From Diplonema papillatum (taxonomy: Eukaryota; Euglenozoa; Diplonemea; Diplonemida; Diplonemidae), in the NCBI GenBank assembly GCA_030068145.1, contig JAPJBO010000772.1, positions 44,679 through 108,678 of the forward strand: a DNA stretch of 64,000 nt. The letters are read 5' to 3'. The notes under the pieces were generated by a model. It saw nothing but the letters and a program-made list of their open reading frames with translations. It made no database searches and was not told where the DNA came from. The position numbers and the translations under genes were made by a program. This document shows, piece after piece, positions 9,101-17,725 of this stretch; positions within the stretch are counted from its first letter, which is position 1, and every line of letters starts with the position of its first letter.

Positions 9101-12100
9101 CGTTCAGGCCCTGCATCGCCGGGTCGCCTTGCCACTCCTCGGCAGCCGGGTGGAGGGCCCTGAGCTGCGCCATGGTGGCCTCGTCTGGCGGGGCCGTCTG
9201 CGCTGCCGAAAGCGCCGACACCGCCCGCGAGTAACACCGGTCCCGCGCCCGCTTGATGACCTGGCGCACGGTGGGGGCGTCCAGGTCATCCACTGACCTG
9301 ACCGCCGTCTGGAGCTCGACCCTGTGGTCGTTGTCCTCGACCGGGTAGGCACGCCGGCGCGCGCGACCTTGAGCCTTCCCAGCCGTGATGGCCAAGGCCT
9401 CCGACCAGAGCGTCCCGAACAGGCCGTCCCTCCAGAGTCTGACCCGGCGGCGGAGGGCCTCTGTCACCGCTCTGCGTCCTCCCCGAGTGGTGGCCGCCAA
9501 GATGAGCGGGGCGAAGGCATATACCCGCAGCCACCCCGCGTCGTCAGATGCCCCCCGGAGCACAGTCTCAAACAGGGCGGCGACCTGCGGTTTCGCCGTT
9601 GTGGGGACCCTGTTCAGGGTGGGCACATTGGCCGCGGCTACCTGGGCAAAGGTGAACGGGAGCGCCGCCCCCTGAAACCATCTCCCCGGGGCCGCCTCCC
9701 CCCCTGGGGCCGCCTGCCCCCCCGGGGCCGGGGGGGGCGGGGGCCTCCGCACTGGCTCCAGCCCAGCGGCCACTCGACCTTGGTAGGCCCGGGAGCGGGG
9801 GCACCAACTGCAATGCCTGCCCCTCCGCTCCCCGGGTCCCGCCGCATCCCTGCAGATGCAGACCGCCGCTCCTCCTTGCGGCCCGGCCGGCTGAGCCCTA
9901 ACCGGTGGCGGAGGTACCGGTGGCACGACAGGAATTACTACGGGCGGGGCCGCGGGCGGCTCCCCTGGCGGCCCGGGATTGGGGTGGATGTCCCCGTCGC
10001 AACACAGGTCGTCTCCTCCGCGCCCGGAGGAAACGACCTGTGCGGCGGCGGAGTCATCCATCCCTGTGGCCGCCCAGTGAGCCTGTCGGCCCCTCCTTCG
10101 TGGGCCCGGGTGCCGGGGGACGTCCCCGTCGTCGCACGGGTCGTCGCCGCCCCTTCCCAAGGAGACGTGAATCTCCGGGTCCGGGCTTGCTATCCCGGCC
10201 GCGTGCGCCACCCTCACGCTGTCCGGGAACAGGACGGGCGTAAGTGGCCAGCTGGACTGCGGGGGACCCGGGGGTTGGCTCTCCATGGCCGCTCCCCTCC
10301 CCTGGCCGGGCTGCGCCAACCTGTCCTTCACCCGCGCGGCGATGGCTCGCACTGAGGCGACCAGGCCCGCGCCCCTCCCCAGGCCCGTGTCGGGCTTCTG
10401 CCTCACCGGGGCCGGCGTCCCGACGGGCGATCGTGACGCGGGGCGCTTGGCTCCAGTCGCCGGAGTCCCAAGCGTGGCCCCGCACACCCTCTCCAGAAGG
10501 CGTTGGCTCGCCGCGTCTACCGGGGGTCGCTGCTGCGGTTCCGGTGATCCGACCCCCGGAGCGGGGGTGCCGGATCCGCCGCTGACGTCTCGCTGCTCAG
10601 AGGCCGAGGCTTGCTCCGAACCCTGCGCCGGCTGGCTCGGCCCGGGCGCCGGCGAACCCGGCCGAAGGAAGCCCCCATCCATCGCCTCGGCCCCCTCCGA
10701 CAGGAAGCTGGGCTCCGACGGCACGTACCCCCAGGTGAGCCCGGACGGGGGGGTCTCCCACCCTTCCTCGGGGCCTCCCGGCCGTCTGCGGCGCACGGCC
10801 GCCGGCGTACCGACCGGGGACCGCGATGCGGGGCGCTTGGCCCCCTGCCCCTGGTGGGCTTCAGAGCCCCCGGCCGGCGCCTCGGCCTGGCCCGGTTGCT
10901 GGGCTCCTTCCCGGCAGCCTCCTCCCGGGGGTTCTCGCTGATCGGACCCTCCCTCCGCTGCTGGCGCTTCGGCCGACGGCTGGCTCGGCGGCGCTGCGCC
11001 CGCCCCCGCGCCCCCGTCTCCGGGGTCGGGGCCTCCCTTGTCCCCCCCGTCGGCCCGCGGAGCACCCGCCCCCTCTTGAGCCAGTTCGTCGTCCGACTCG
11101 GAGCCCGAATCCGACCCGTCCTCGCCCGGTCCAGAGCCAGTCCCGGACTCGGAATCCGGAAAGGGGTTCGCCTCCGAGCTCCCTCGCAGGGCGCTCAGGT
11201 CCACCCCGTGCCTGAACTTCCGGCTATGCCGCCTGTCCCGTGCCGAGCTGGCTTGGGCGGCGCCTGCGAGGGCGGCCGGGCCGGCCTCGCCGCCAGCCGC
11301 GACGTGGTCGGCCCGGACTCCCTCGCCTCCGGCGGCCGCGGGTTCGGCCTGGGCGGCCGCTGCTCGGTCGGCCTGGTCGACCTCGCCACTAGCGGCGACG
11401 GGGTCGGCCCGGACGGCCTCGCACCCGGCGGCGGCCGCGGCGGCAGGTTCAGCCCGATCGACCTCGCCCCCAGCGGCGGCGGGGTCAGCCTGGCTGGCCT
11501 CGCACCTGGCGACTGCGGGGTCGGCCAGGTCGACCTCGCCACAAGCGGCGACGAGGTCGGCCTGGACGGCCTCGCACCCGGCGGCTGCGGGGTCGGCCAG
11601 GCCGACCTCGCCACAAGCGGCGACGAGGTCGGCCTGGACGGCCTCGCCCCTGGCGTCTGCGGGGTCAGCCAGGTCGACCTCGCCACAAGCGGCGACGAGG
11701 TCGGCCTGAACGGCCTCGCACCCGGCGGCGGCGGGTTCTGCCTGGACGGCAACGGGGTCAGCCTGGGCCTGGTCGCCCTCCCTGCTTGCCGGCAACGACT
11801 GCGCCCTGGGACGCCCCGCCGGGACTAGCTCGACGTCCCGAGGAGTCGCCGGCGAGGACGCCGCCGACGACCTCGGGAAGTCCACCTCCTCGTCAAAGAG
11901 GCGGCGCCCCACCGGCAGATCGCCGGCCTGGGGGGCCTCGGATGCCTCACGCATCCCAGCGTCCCTTCCGGCCGGCTCCTTTGGCCCAGGGGCTACCGGC
12001 GGCGGGAGGAACGCAAACCCCTGGTGGGGCACCCTCGCCGCCCGCGGTGCGCTCGGCACCAGTGCCCTCTCGGCCTCCTCTTGTGGGGCGAGCCCCCGCA

Positions 12101-13205
12101 AGATCTCCTGCATCTCGCCGAGAGATGCGTCCATCTCGGCGACGTGGGCTACGACGAGCTCGTCGTAGCCCCGACTCGCGGTCTCCCTGCGGTGCTGGGA
12201 GGCGTGCTGAGCGGCCTCGCCGGCGGAGGCGCTCAACCGCCCGCAAAGGCCACAGAGGGCCACCACCGGCGTGGCGGCCCAGCTGCGAAACCACTGGAGG
12301 TGCTCTTCCTCCAGCGCCTCCGCCTCCGCCTGCGCCCGGCGGACTCTCGCCCAAGCGTCCAGAACCGCGGGAAGCTGCGGTCCCTCCGGGAGCTCGTCGA
12401 CGGCGTGTAGCGCCGTGGCCTGCACACCCTTGCTGGAGCGTGCAGGCCTCGGCCCGGTTGTCTGTGCTGTGTGTGTTTGTTTGGTTCGCAAAGGGGGGGG
12501 GTGGTACGAGCGGTTCGCAAACGGCGCTGTGGGTTTGTTGTTTGAAAAAAAGGGGCGTACCTCCCCCGCGCGCTGGTGCCGGTCCGGGCACCGGGTGTTC
12601 CGGCATCTACCCTGCTTGAAGGCAGGGCAAATGGGGAGCAACCGGTGCTCGTACCGGCACTGGCTACGACGACAGCCTGCGCGCCGGAAGTTGAAGTTCC
12701 GACAGACTTCCTCCTTCCGGCCTGCGGGCTGCGCCGTGTTCACACGGGTGTCGGCGGCTGCGGCTGCGGCGACTGCGGCTGCGGCGGGAGCGCGTCTTCC
12801 CTGCCTCAGCGCCTCGGCGAACGTCGGGACGGCGGCATCGACGGCGGCATCGACAGCGGCGGCGGCGGAAGCGTCCTCTCCCCGCGCGACCGCCTCAGCG
12901 AACGTCCGGGGGGCGGCCCGGAGAGACGCGGCGAACGCAGCGGCGTCCGTCGGTGTCCGTGTCGCGGCGGCGGGGCACGCGAACCCCGGCCACCCGGCCG
13001 TCGACAGGGCCGCTGCCCCTGCCGAGAAGGCAGCGGCCAGCTCCCGGCTGCCCGTCCCTGCTCCGAGGGCGGCAGCAGCCGTCCCGGCCCCGCCCGCCGG
13101 AGCGGGGGGCCCGCCACCCCCCGGGTCGGGGGCGGCCATGCGTGTGTTGGTGTGTGTGTGTGTGCTTTTCTCAACGATTTCGCGTTTTTTTTTTTTTTTT
13201 TTTTG
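6182..13205 (-). mobile_element. Family A non-LTR retrotransposon, near full length (copy 1)
   Basis: The antisense element runs from poly(A) (T-run at 6182-6193) through a ~200-bp 3' UTR, one giant ORF, and a short leader with (CA)n and an A-tract (13186-13204 on this strand). Its RT-endonuclease order and CCHC plus PD-D endonuclease place it with the early-branching, restriction-like-endonuclease LINEs (R2/R4/CRE/NeSL type). Other copies are at 1826-5568 (split), 14699-15045, 15046-17441 and 60875-64000. Confidence 0.85.
6396..13139 (-). CDS. Family A polyprotein: CCCH fingers, RT, restriction-like endonuclease
   Basis: About 2247 residues from the ATG at 13139; a non-ATG extension to 13220 only translates the A-tract. 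Order: Ala-rich N-terminus; two CCCH fingers (VCRNFNFRRAGCRRSQCRYEH and the next CPAF block, ~nt 12590-12710), likely RNA binding; a ~24-residue repeat (AAGCEAVQADLVAACGEVDL type, ~nt 11390-11760); acidic and Pro-rich linkers; two 2A-like motifs; RT with motif A ILQIDLANAFNS (~8640), motif B QQGDPLGPLLFSL (~8480) and motif C FYLDDG (~7995); a CCHC knuckle CRLCGHGATDVNGSHAQTC (~6970); and an endonuclease RPDISYVRDGTTVLLDV (~6790). A ~130-residue Pro/Ala/Glu insert separates motifs B and C. The ORF has no internal stop, so it is young or constrained. Other readings across it are shadows. Confidence 0.88.
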   Translation of the reverse strand: MAAPDPGGGGPPAPAGGAGTAAAALGAGTGSRELAAAFSAGAAALSTAGWPGFACPAAATRTPTDAAAFAASLRAAPRTFAEAVARGEDASAAAAVDAAVDAAVPTFAEALRQGRRAPAAAAVAAAAAADTRVNTAQPAGRKEEVCRNFNFRRAGCRRSQCRYEHRLLPICPAFKQGRCRNTRCPDRHQRAGEVRPFFSNNKPTAPFANRSYHPPPLRTKQTHTAQTTGPRPARSSKGVQATALHAVDELPEGPQLPAVLDAWARVRRAQAEAEALEEEHLQWFRSWAATPVVALCGLCGRLSASAGEAAQHASQHRRETASRGYDELVVAHVAEMDASLGEMQEILRGLAPQEEAERALVPSAPRAARVPHQGFAFLPPPVAPGPKEPAGRDAGMREASEAPQAGDLPVGRRLFDEEVDFPRSSAASSPATPRDVELVPAGRPRAQSLPASREGDQAQADPVAVQAEPAAAGCEAVQADLVAACGEVDLADPADARGEAVQADLVAACGEVGLADPAAAGCEAVQADLVAACGEVDLADPAVARCEASQADPAAAGGEVDRAEPAAAAAAGCEAVRADPVAASGEVDQADRAAAAQAEPAAAGGEGVRADHVAAGGEAGPAALAGAAQASSARDRRHSRKFRHGVDLSALRGSSEANPFPDSESGTGSGPGEDGSDSGSESDDELAQEGAGAPRADGGDKGGPDPGDGGAGAGAAPPSQPSAEAPAAEGGSDQREPPGGGCREGAQQPGQAEAPAGGSEAHQGQGAKRPASRSPVGTPAAVRRRRPGGPEEGWETPPSGLTWGYVPSEPSFLSEGAEAMDGGFLRPGSPAPGPSQPAQGSEQASASEQRDVSGGSGTPAPGVGSPEPQQRPPVDAASQRLLERVCGATLGTPATGAKRPASRSPVGTPAPVRQKPDTGLGRGAGLVASVRAIAARVKDRLAQPGQGRGAAMESQPPGPPQSSWPLTPVLFPDSVRVAHAAGIASPDPEIHVSLGRGGDDPCDDGDVPRHPGPRRRGRQAHWAATGMDDSAAAQVVSSGRGGDDLCCDGDIHPNPGPPGEPPAAPPVVIPVVPPVPPPPVRAQPAGPQGGAAVCICRDAAGPGERRGRHCSWCPRSRAYQGRVAAGLEPVRRPPPPPAPGGQAAPGGEAAPGRWFQGAALPFTFAQVAAANVPTLNRVPTTAKPQVAALFETVLRGASDDAGWLRVYAFAPLILAATTRGGRRAVTEALRRRVRLWRDGLFGTLWSEALAITAGKAQGRARRRAYPVEDNDHRVELQTAVRSVDDLDAPTVRQVIKRARDRCYSRAVSALSAAQTAPPDEATMAQLRALHPAAEEWQGDPAMQGLNVARPSPSAVRRLLKKMPKGTAAGPSGLSAQHLLDLWDSSGSFKEAVADAVWALSSGRVSAAARPYLYGAKLVPLVKRGGGIRPIACGEILRRVAGKVLASDRVVKELGQSVLLRSGQVGVGVKAGADAGILAVRRVAAMYRREGGAGKGILQIDLANAFNSLQREAIIQSASRHAPQVLAYTMAAYGKHSILQVGDQTLTSERGVQQGDPLGPLLFSLALQDVIAPPPPPAEAAAAPQVGPAVQPAPEEAPGAGAQAPRPEEPADPAGAVEGGEGPPEQGPPPPHEPGPAQPPPEDPAHGGPAEPGEPALALPGPIPPAPVAQIPRGAPEDPEGAGPVAQEPAPQEQPEAAPNHSALSRASLELLTFYLDDGVTGGELDSIARWLCEFERRAAAVGLSLNRGKCRLAIAPGAEVPAGLDGIETCSLDEIEHLGVPCGSPEKIRAFVERVAQGAERKLRVIASLPDAHVALTLTKFCAGFVGVVHLMRATGPVFDYAGIDRVTQSCLATITGIETDDASWTQASLPVRMGGLGLHSCADVSGIAHIAAALDGGPHLPALVAPALLPHLTWQQDDTVQASLVDPRLATYESVLEKIQDVMQARAEYEGRGQKAWSSALATEKRKNLLESLTEELGHSGQLQGQALTRAQDRIRARIQSGSGKHASAWLYGNPEADTTMWLSPAELAVAVRLRLGLPIAAAPGECRLCGHGATDVNGSHAQTCFGSGRRTRLHNALRDIVADFARRGLLGPSIERAVFANARRKRPDISYVRDGTTVLLDVAVTYPLQLSQPHYAARAAAEPGGAAAAYAVAVKERVYNAIIANEPDPREWKAVPLVVDTFGAWCPGAITELRHIARANALREDRTVSAACQDLFHRLSFSIARGVARIVIASGGARPDEADPP

Positions 13206-13470
13206 TGTCAGAACTGACAACCAGCCATACGGAGGCGAATGAACGGGACCGGGCCGACTGGAAAATCAGCGGTCAGTTGGGAGACTGGGTTAGACGAGTG
13301 AACGAACAATTCCAGAAGCTGACCTGGTCAAGGGGGCAATTCCCCTGGAGAGCGGTATGTTAGGCGGTTCTACATTAACACTGCACATGTTTACTACTGG
13401 TTCGGTTCGCTTCGTGTCTGCACATTTTCTCTACTGTGTCTGTACATGTAGAACACAATGAGGGTGGGCT
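13206..13470. other. Unassigned spacer between family A leader and RNase H remnant
   Basis: No convincing ORF. The stretch around 13260-13370 (GAGACTGGGTTAGACGAGTGAACGA then GGGCAATTCCCCTGG) has recognisable but diverged similarity to 14470-14550. It is probably old untranslated retroelement sequence. Confidence 0.35.
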
Positions 13471-14380
13471 CTAGGTAGCGAAGACTGCGAAGTTCGGTAG
13501 GTCCTTTGTTTTTTGGAGAAGCAGCAGGAGGCCTATGCAGTTGGTTGTTGAGAAAACTTGAGGCAGAGTGGAGGGAGGGGGATATCTAAGTGCGGCGCGT
13601 CTAAGCTTCTCTAATACGTGACAATGTAGTGCGAAGTGTTCTAACATGGTGGTATTCGTTTTTAGGTGGCAATGCCAGCAAATGCCTTTTTGCAAGGCGT
13701 GTTTCCTCGCGTTATCACACAGGAAGTGTTTATTAACGCAGGAGTGACCGGTTCGCAGCGCTATCAGTGCTGTTTCGGCTTGTCTAGTTAAAGTTGGCTG
13801 TAGCCACGTGGGGAGGTGACCATCAGTGGCTCTGAAGTGATAATTATGTGGCCGGGAAGACAACCATTCCTTTTTCAGGGTCTCTACAACACGTGCCTTC
13901 GCAGAATTAAAATCAAGTGGGGCGGGAGTAATTAAGCCAGTGGCAAGGCGAGCAACATTGGCGATCCTGTCTGCGTGTTCGTTCCCCATTATGCCACAAT
14001 GAGCAGGAACATGGTGCAGGACAATATCTGCAGACTCGTTGGCAGCTATTTCTCTCAGGAGAAGTAGAATTTGCGTCGCCAGGGAGTCAGTTTGTCTGAG
14101 ACCGTTTTTAAGGGTCTGCAGACAGCACTGTGAATCAGACAGCAAGACAATCTTTTTACCAGTTAAGCATGGAAGCACATGCTTAACGGCAATAATGCCA
14201 AGAAGTATGGCGACGAGTTCTGCACGGTCAATGTTGGCAAACTTCCCACCACTCGTCATGAGCTCAAGGCTATTGCTAGTAAGCCGACGCAATCGGATTT
14301 TACGTCCACCAATTTTTCGCGGGAATGAGCACAGCAATTCATCCGGGATCGCGTTACGAGTGGCTTTTTCGAGTGGATTT
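13471..14380 (-). pseudogene. 5'-truncated LINE ORF2: RNase H plus zinc knuckle
   Basis: The reading frame, about 300 residues, carries an RNase H fold signature: RAELVAILLGI (Glu), VLLSDSQCCLQTL (Asp) and HHVPAHCGIMGNEHAD (His and Asp). Downstream is a CCHC-type knuckle, CWHC...HFALHC, as in I/Tad-type LINE ORF2 C-termini. The RT and APE domains are missing. The 5' edge of the fragment is an A9-T16 junction at 14382-14406, so truncation occurred at a homopolymer. It differs from families B and C. Confidence 0.75.
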
Positions 14381-14406
14381 GAAAAAAAAATTTTTTTTTT
14401 TTTTTT

Positions 14407-14569
14407 AATTCGGGACCAAGCTTGGTACTGAAGCAACGAACTAACGGAGCCTCAGCTGGAAAGCCGGCGACCAGGTGGGAAACCAATCTAGACGAATGAA
14501 CGAGAAAACCGGAGACTGGCCTAACTGAAGGGTAATTCCTTCTAGCAGTACTGGTGTACTGTGGGAGGG
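14407..14569. repeat. Dispersed repeat AATTCGGGACCAAGC, copy 1
   Basis: Follows a T-run. The first ~60 bp (AATTCGGGACCAAGCTTGGT through CTCAGCTGGAAAGCCG) are repeated at 18753-18812, again after a T-run and just upstream of the family B ORF1. On the minus strand this would be a poly(A)-ended 3' terminus. No protein is encoded. Confidence 0.55.
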
Positions 14570-14698
14570 AGAGGAATTTTCGAATTCCTCCCCGTTTCCA
14601 TTTTTCTTTCAGTATCAGTTCAGTTTCTAACCCGACAGTAAACCCGGCCCAGTGAAGCCGTTGCCTACGGGCGTCGACATGTAAAAAAAAAAAAAAAA
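14570..14698 (+). mobile_element. Plus-strand retroelement 3' tail, second copy
   Basis: Contains the same CTTTCAGTATCAGTTCAGTT through GGGCGTCGACATG tail as 6095-6170 and ends in a ~16-base A-run. Upstream the two copies differ, so either the family is variable or this copy is truncated. A small palindrome (GAGGAATTTTCGAATTCCTC) lies near 14570-14590. Confidence 0.6.
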
Positions 14699-15045
14699 GC
14701 GCCCTCCGTGAAGACCGGACCGCTTCGGCCGCCTGCCAGGACTTCTTCCACCAATTGAGCTTTCAGGTAGCCCAAGGGGTGGCAAGAATAGTCATTGCAT
14801 CTGGTGGGGCGCGACCGGACGAAGCGGTCCACCCTGTTGCAGGGGGTAGTGTCACTGCATCGCGGGTTTTTTTACCTGGTCGGACCTGCTCGCTAGCAGG
14901 CCAGCCCAGGTCGCAGTGAGACTGGCGTTCACTGTGTGCTGAAGAAGCATTTTTTTGGGCTCCCGCTCCGGAAGCAACCGGATACCGGCAGCCCCGCTGT
15001 ACCAACATGGCTTGTACAGTGTCCCGCGCTCCAAAAAAAAAAAAA
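14699..15045 (+). pseudogene. Family A fragment, plus strand, poly(A) ended
   Basis: A 347-bp piece, heavily 5'-truncated, encoding only the last residues of the family A ORF (ALREDRTASAACQDFFHQLSF onward) plus the 3' UTR and A13. It begins directly at the poly(A) of the previous element and ends at an A13-T12 junction with the minus-strand family A copy 2. Confidence 0.85.
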
Positions 15046-17441
15046 TTTTTTTTTTTTGGAGCGCGGGACACTGTACTCGACATGTTAGTACAGCGGGGCT
15101 GCCGGTATCCGGTTGCTTCCGGAGCGGGAGCCCAAAAAAATGCTTCTTCAGCACACAGTGAACGCCAGTCTCACTGCGACCTGGGCTGGCCTGCTAGCAA
15201 GCAGGTCCGACCAGGTAAAAAAACCCGCGATGCAGTGACACTACCCCCTGCACCAGGGTGGACCGCTTCGTCCGGTCGCGCCCCGCCAGATGAAATGACT
15301 ATTCTTGCCACCCCCTGGGCTACTTGAAAGCTCAATTGGTGGAAGAAGTCCTGGCAGGCGGCCGAAGCGGTCCGGTCTTCACGGAGGGCGCTTTTGCGAG
15401 CTATTTGCCGCAACTCCGTGAGTGCTCCAGGACACCACGCTCCGAAGGTGTCCACGACTAGCGGGACAGCGAGCCATTCCCGAGGGTTTGGCTCGTTGTC
15501 TATTATGCCGCGGTACTTACCTTCTTTAACAGCTGTTGCGTAGGCTGTCGCCGCCCCCCCTGGCTTCTCCGCCGCCCGCTTAGCGTACTGGGGGTTCGAA
15601 GGCTGCAGGGGGAAGGTGACGGCGACGTCCAGCACAACGGTGGTGCCGTCCCGGACATAGCTGATGTCCGGGCGCTTCCGCTCCGTGTTCGAAAACACGG
15701 GGCGCTCGACCGCCGGGGCCAGCAAGCCACGGCGGGCGAAGTCAGCGATGACATCGCGGAGTGCGTTGTGCATTCTCGTCCGGCGCCCGCCGGAGAAGCA
15801 ACTTCGCGCATGCACTCCGTCGACGTCTGCCGAGCCTGTCCCGCAGAGGCGACAGATGCTCGGCATGGGGGCGATGGGCAGCCCCAGCCGAAGCCGGATG
15901 GCCACTGCGAGCTCCGCGGGAGAAAGCCACAGCCTGGGGTCCGCCTCCGCGTTGCCATAAAGCCAAGCGGACGCATGTTGGGCGGAGCAGCTTTGGATCC
16001 GCGCCCGGACTTGGACCTGCTTCAGAGCCAGCGCCGACCCTTGAAGCCGGCCTGACCTGCCCAGCTCCTCAGTCATCGAGATAAGGAGGGCCTTGCGTCG
16101 CTCGTCATGAACTGTCGCGGACCACACTTTCTGTCCACGTCCCCCGTAGTTATCCCGTGCCTGCAGAACGTTCTGGATCTTCTCCAAAACGGATTCGAAG
16201 GGTGCAAGGCGCGGGTCTTCGAGGGACGCTAGGAAAGTGTCGTCCTCGTCCAGAAGCATGGCGTGCGGCAGCACGTAGGGGGTCACCAGGGACGGGAGGC
16301 AAGCCTCGCCGTCAAAGGTAGCCGCGATGTGCGCGATCGCCGCTGTGTCGGCGCAGGAGTGCAGGCCCAGGCCACCGAGCCTGACGGGAAGGGAAGCCAG
16401 AGCCCAGGCGGAAGCGTCCGTCTCGATGCCCGTGATCGTCGCCAGGCAAGACTGCGTGGCCTGATCGATGCACGCGAAGTCGAAGACAGCCCCCACAGCG
16501 CGCATGAGGTGGACGACGCTGACGAAGCCGGCGCAGAACTTCAGCAGAGTCAGAGCCACATGTGCGTCGGGGAGGGAGGCTATCATCCGCATCTTCCGCT
16601 CGGCGCTCTTGGCCGCTTCCTCCACGAAGGCGCGCATCGTCTCGGGGGAACCGCAGGGGACGCCGAGGTGCTGGATATCGTCCAGCGGAAAAGTCTCGAT
16701 GCCTTGCAGGGCCTCGGGGATTGTGGCGCCGGGGGCAACGGACAGCCTGCACTTCCCCCGGTTCAGACTGAGCCCGACCGCGGCCGCTCTGTCCTCGAAG
16801 CCCTGCAGCCAGTGACCGAGGGTGTCGAGCTCACCCCCAGCCGCCCCGTCGTCCAGGAAGAACGTCAGGAGGTCAAGCCCCGCCTGGCTCAGCGCGCCAT
16901 CCGTGGCCCTCGGGGCCGCCGGGGACCCCACCGGCGGCGGCGGTGGCACCGCTGGGTCCCCCGAACCTGGGGCCTGAGCCGGTTCTGGAGGGGTGGGCCG
17001 CCCCCCGGCGGCATCGAGAGGCTCCGGCTGGCCGAGCGACGCGGGGGCGGACTCGACGGGCGCCTGCGACGAAGCCGGGGCCGCCGGGACGGGTGGCTGC
17101 TCTCCGGGGTTCGGCGGCACGACGACATCGTGCATGACGAGGCTGAAGAGCAGCGGTCCCAAGGGGTCCCCTTGTTGGACTCCGCACTGGGAGGAGATAC
17201 CCCGGTCGCCCACCACAAGCGCGGAGTGTTTCTCGTACGCCGCTAGTGCGTACCCCAACAGCTGGGGGGCGTGTCGGTTGACACTGCAGATGATCGCTTC
17301 CCGCCGCAGCGTGTTGAAGGCGTTCGCGAAGTCGATCTGCAGGATGCCCCTGTCGACCACGTCCCTGTCGCGGTACAGGGCCGCAACCCTGCGGATGGCG
17401 TGCACGCCAGCGTCGGCCCCCGCCTTAACGCTGACTCCGAC
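15046..17441 (-). pseudogene. Family A retrotransposon copy 2, 5'-truncated, ORF still open
   Basis: The ORF is uninterrupted from the truncation point to a stop at 15171 (744 residues from its first internal Met at 17405). It keeps motif A ILQIDFANAFNT, motif B QQGDPLGPLLFSL, motif C FFLDDG, CCHC CRLCGTGSADVDGVHARSC and the endonuclease RPDISYVRDGTTVVLDV. The inter-motif insert is Pro/Ala rich but much shorter (~80 residues) and unlike that of copy 1. Everything upstream of VGVSVKAGADAG is missing, replaced at ~17441 by the tail of the tRNA-bearing repeat. Divergence from copy 1 (SICRLCGTGSAD versus GECRLCGHGATD) indicates two subfamilies. Confidence 0.88.
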
Positions 17442-17725
17442 GATTTTTCGAGACTGGAGGTCCTATGAACATGCAATGTGAATAGCCTCTATTCGAGCCA
17501 ACCCCACTTTTCTCTACACTAAAAAAGTGTATTGTTTTGTACTAGATAATAGCGCGGAGCTGGCTTTTTCCGTTTTTCGGATTTCATGCCTGTATGGTCC
17601 ACTTCAACAGTGCGACGGTCTCCGGACCCACAGGTCCGCGGTTCGATCCCCGCGCGAAGTGTTTTTTTCGGTTTGAAGTTTTGAGAATTTTTCGAGACTG
17701 GAGGTCCTATGAACATGCAATGTTC
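17442..17725. repeat. tRNA-bearing repeat family, copy 1
   Basis: The unit begins TGAATAGCCTCTATTCGAGCC, contains ACTAGATAATnGCGC, a tRNA-like segment and a T-run, and closes with TTTTTCGAGACTGGAGG then TATGAACATGCAATG. The closing segment is present on both sides (17444-17480 and 17691-17725), so at least one and a partial unit are joined in tandem. The copy at 24124-24883 has the same ends but a different tRNA. It resembles a tRNA-derived SINE family. Confidence 0.6.
17600..17661 (+). tRNA. Degenerate tRNA-like sequence
   Basis: The B-box GGTTCGATCCC is clear, and CACTTC pairs with GAAGTG as a possible acceptor stem. The segment is only ~62 nt, the T-stem pairs poorly and no proper D-arm can be drawn. 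It is followed by T7, a possible pol III stop. I read it as a decayed tRNA head of a SINE, not a working tRNA. Confidence 0.35.

Noticed and set aside
10244-11828. Long plus-strand ORFs (up to 405 codons) opposite family A
   Set aside because: They are antisense shadows of GC-rich, repeat-containing coding sequence; composition follows the repeat and no domain is visible.
13186-13220. N-terminal extension of the family A ORF upstream of ATG 13139
   Set aside because: It begins at a TTG codon and translates an A-tract and a CA repeat; the ATG at 13139 is the plausible start.
17600-17661. A functional tRNA at 17.6 kb
   Set aside because: Too short, no D-arm, poor T-stem; kept only as a tRNA-like remnant.
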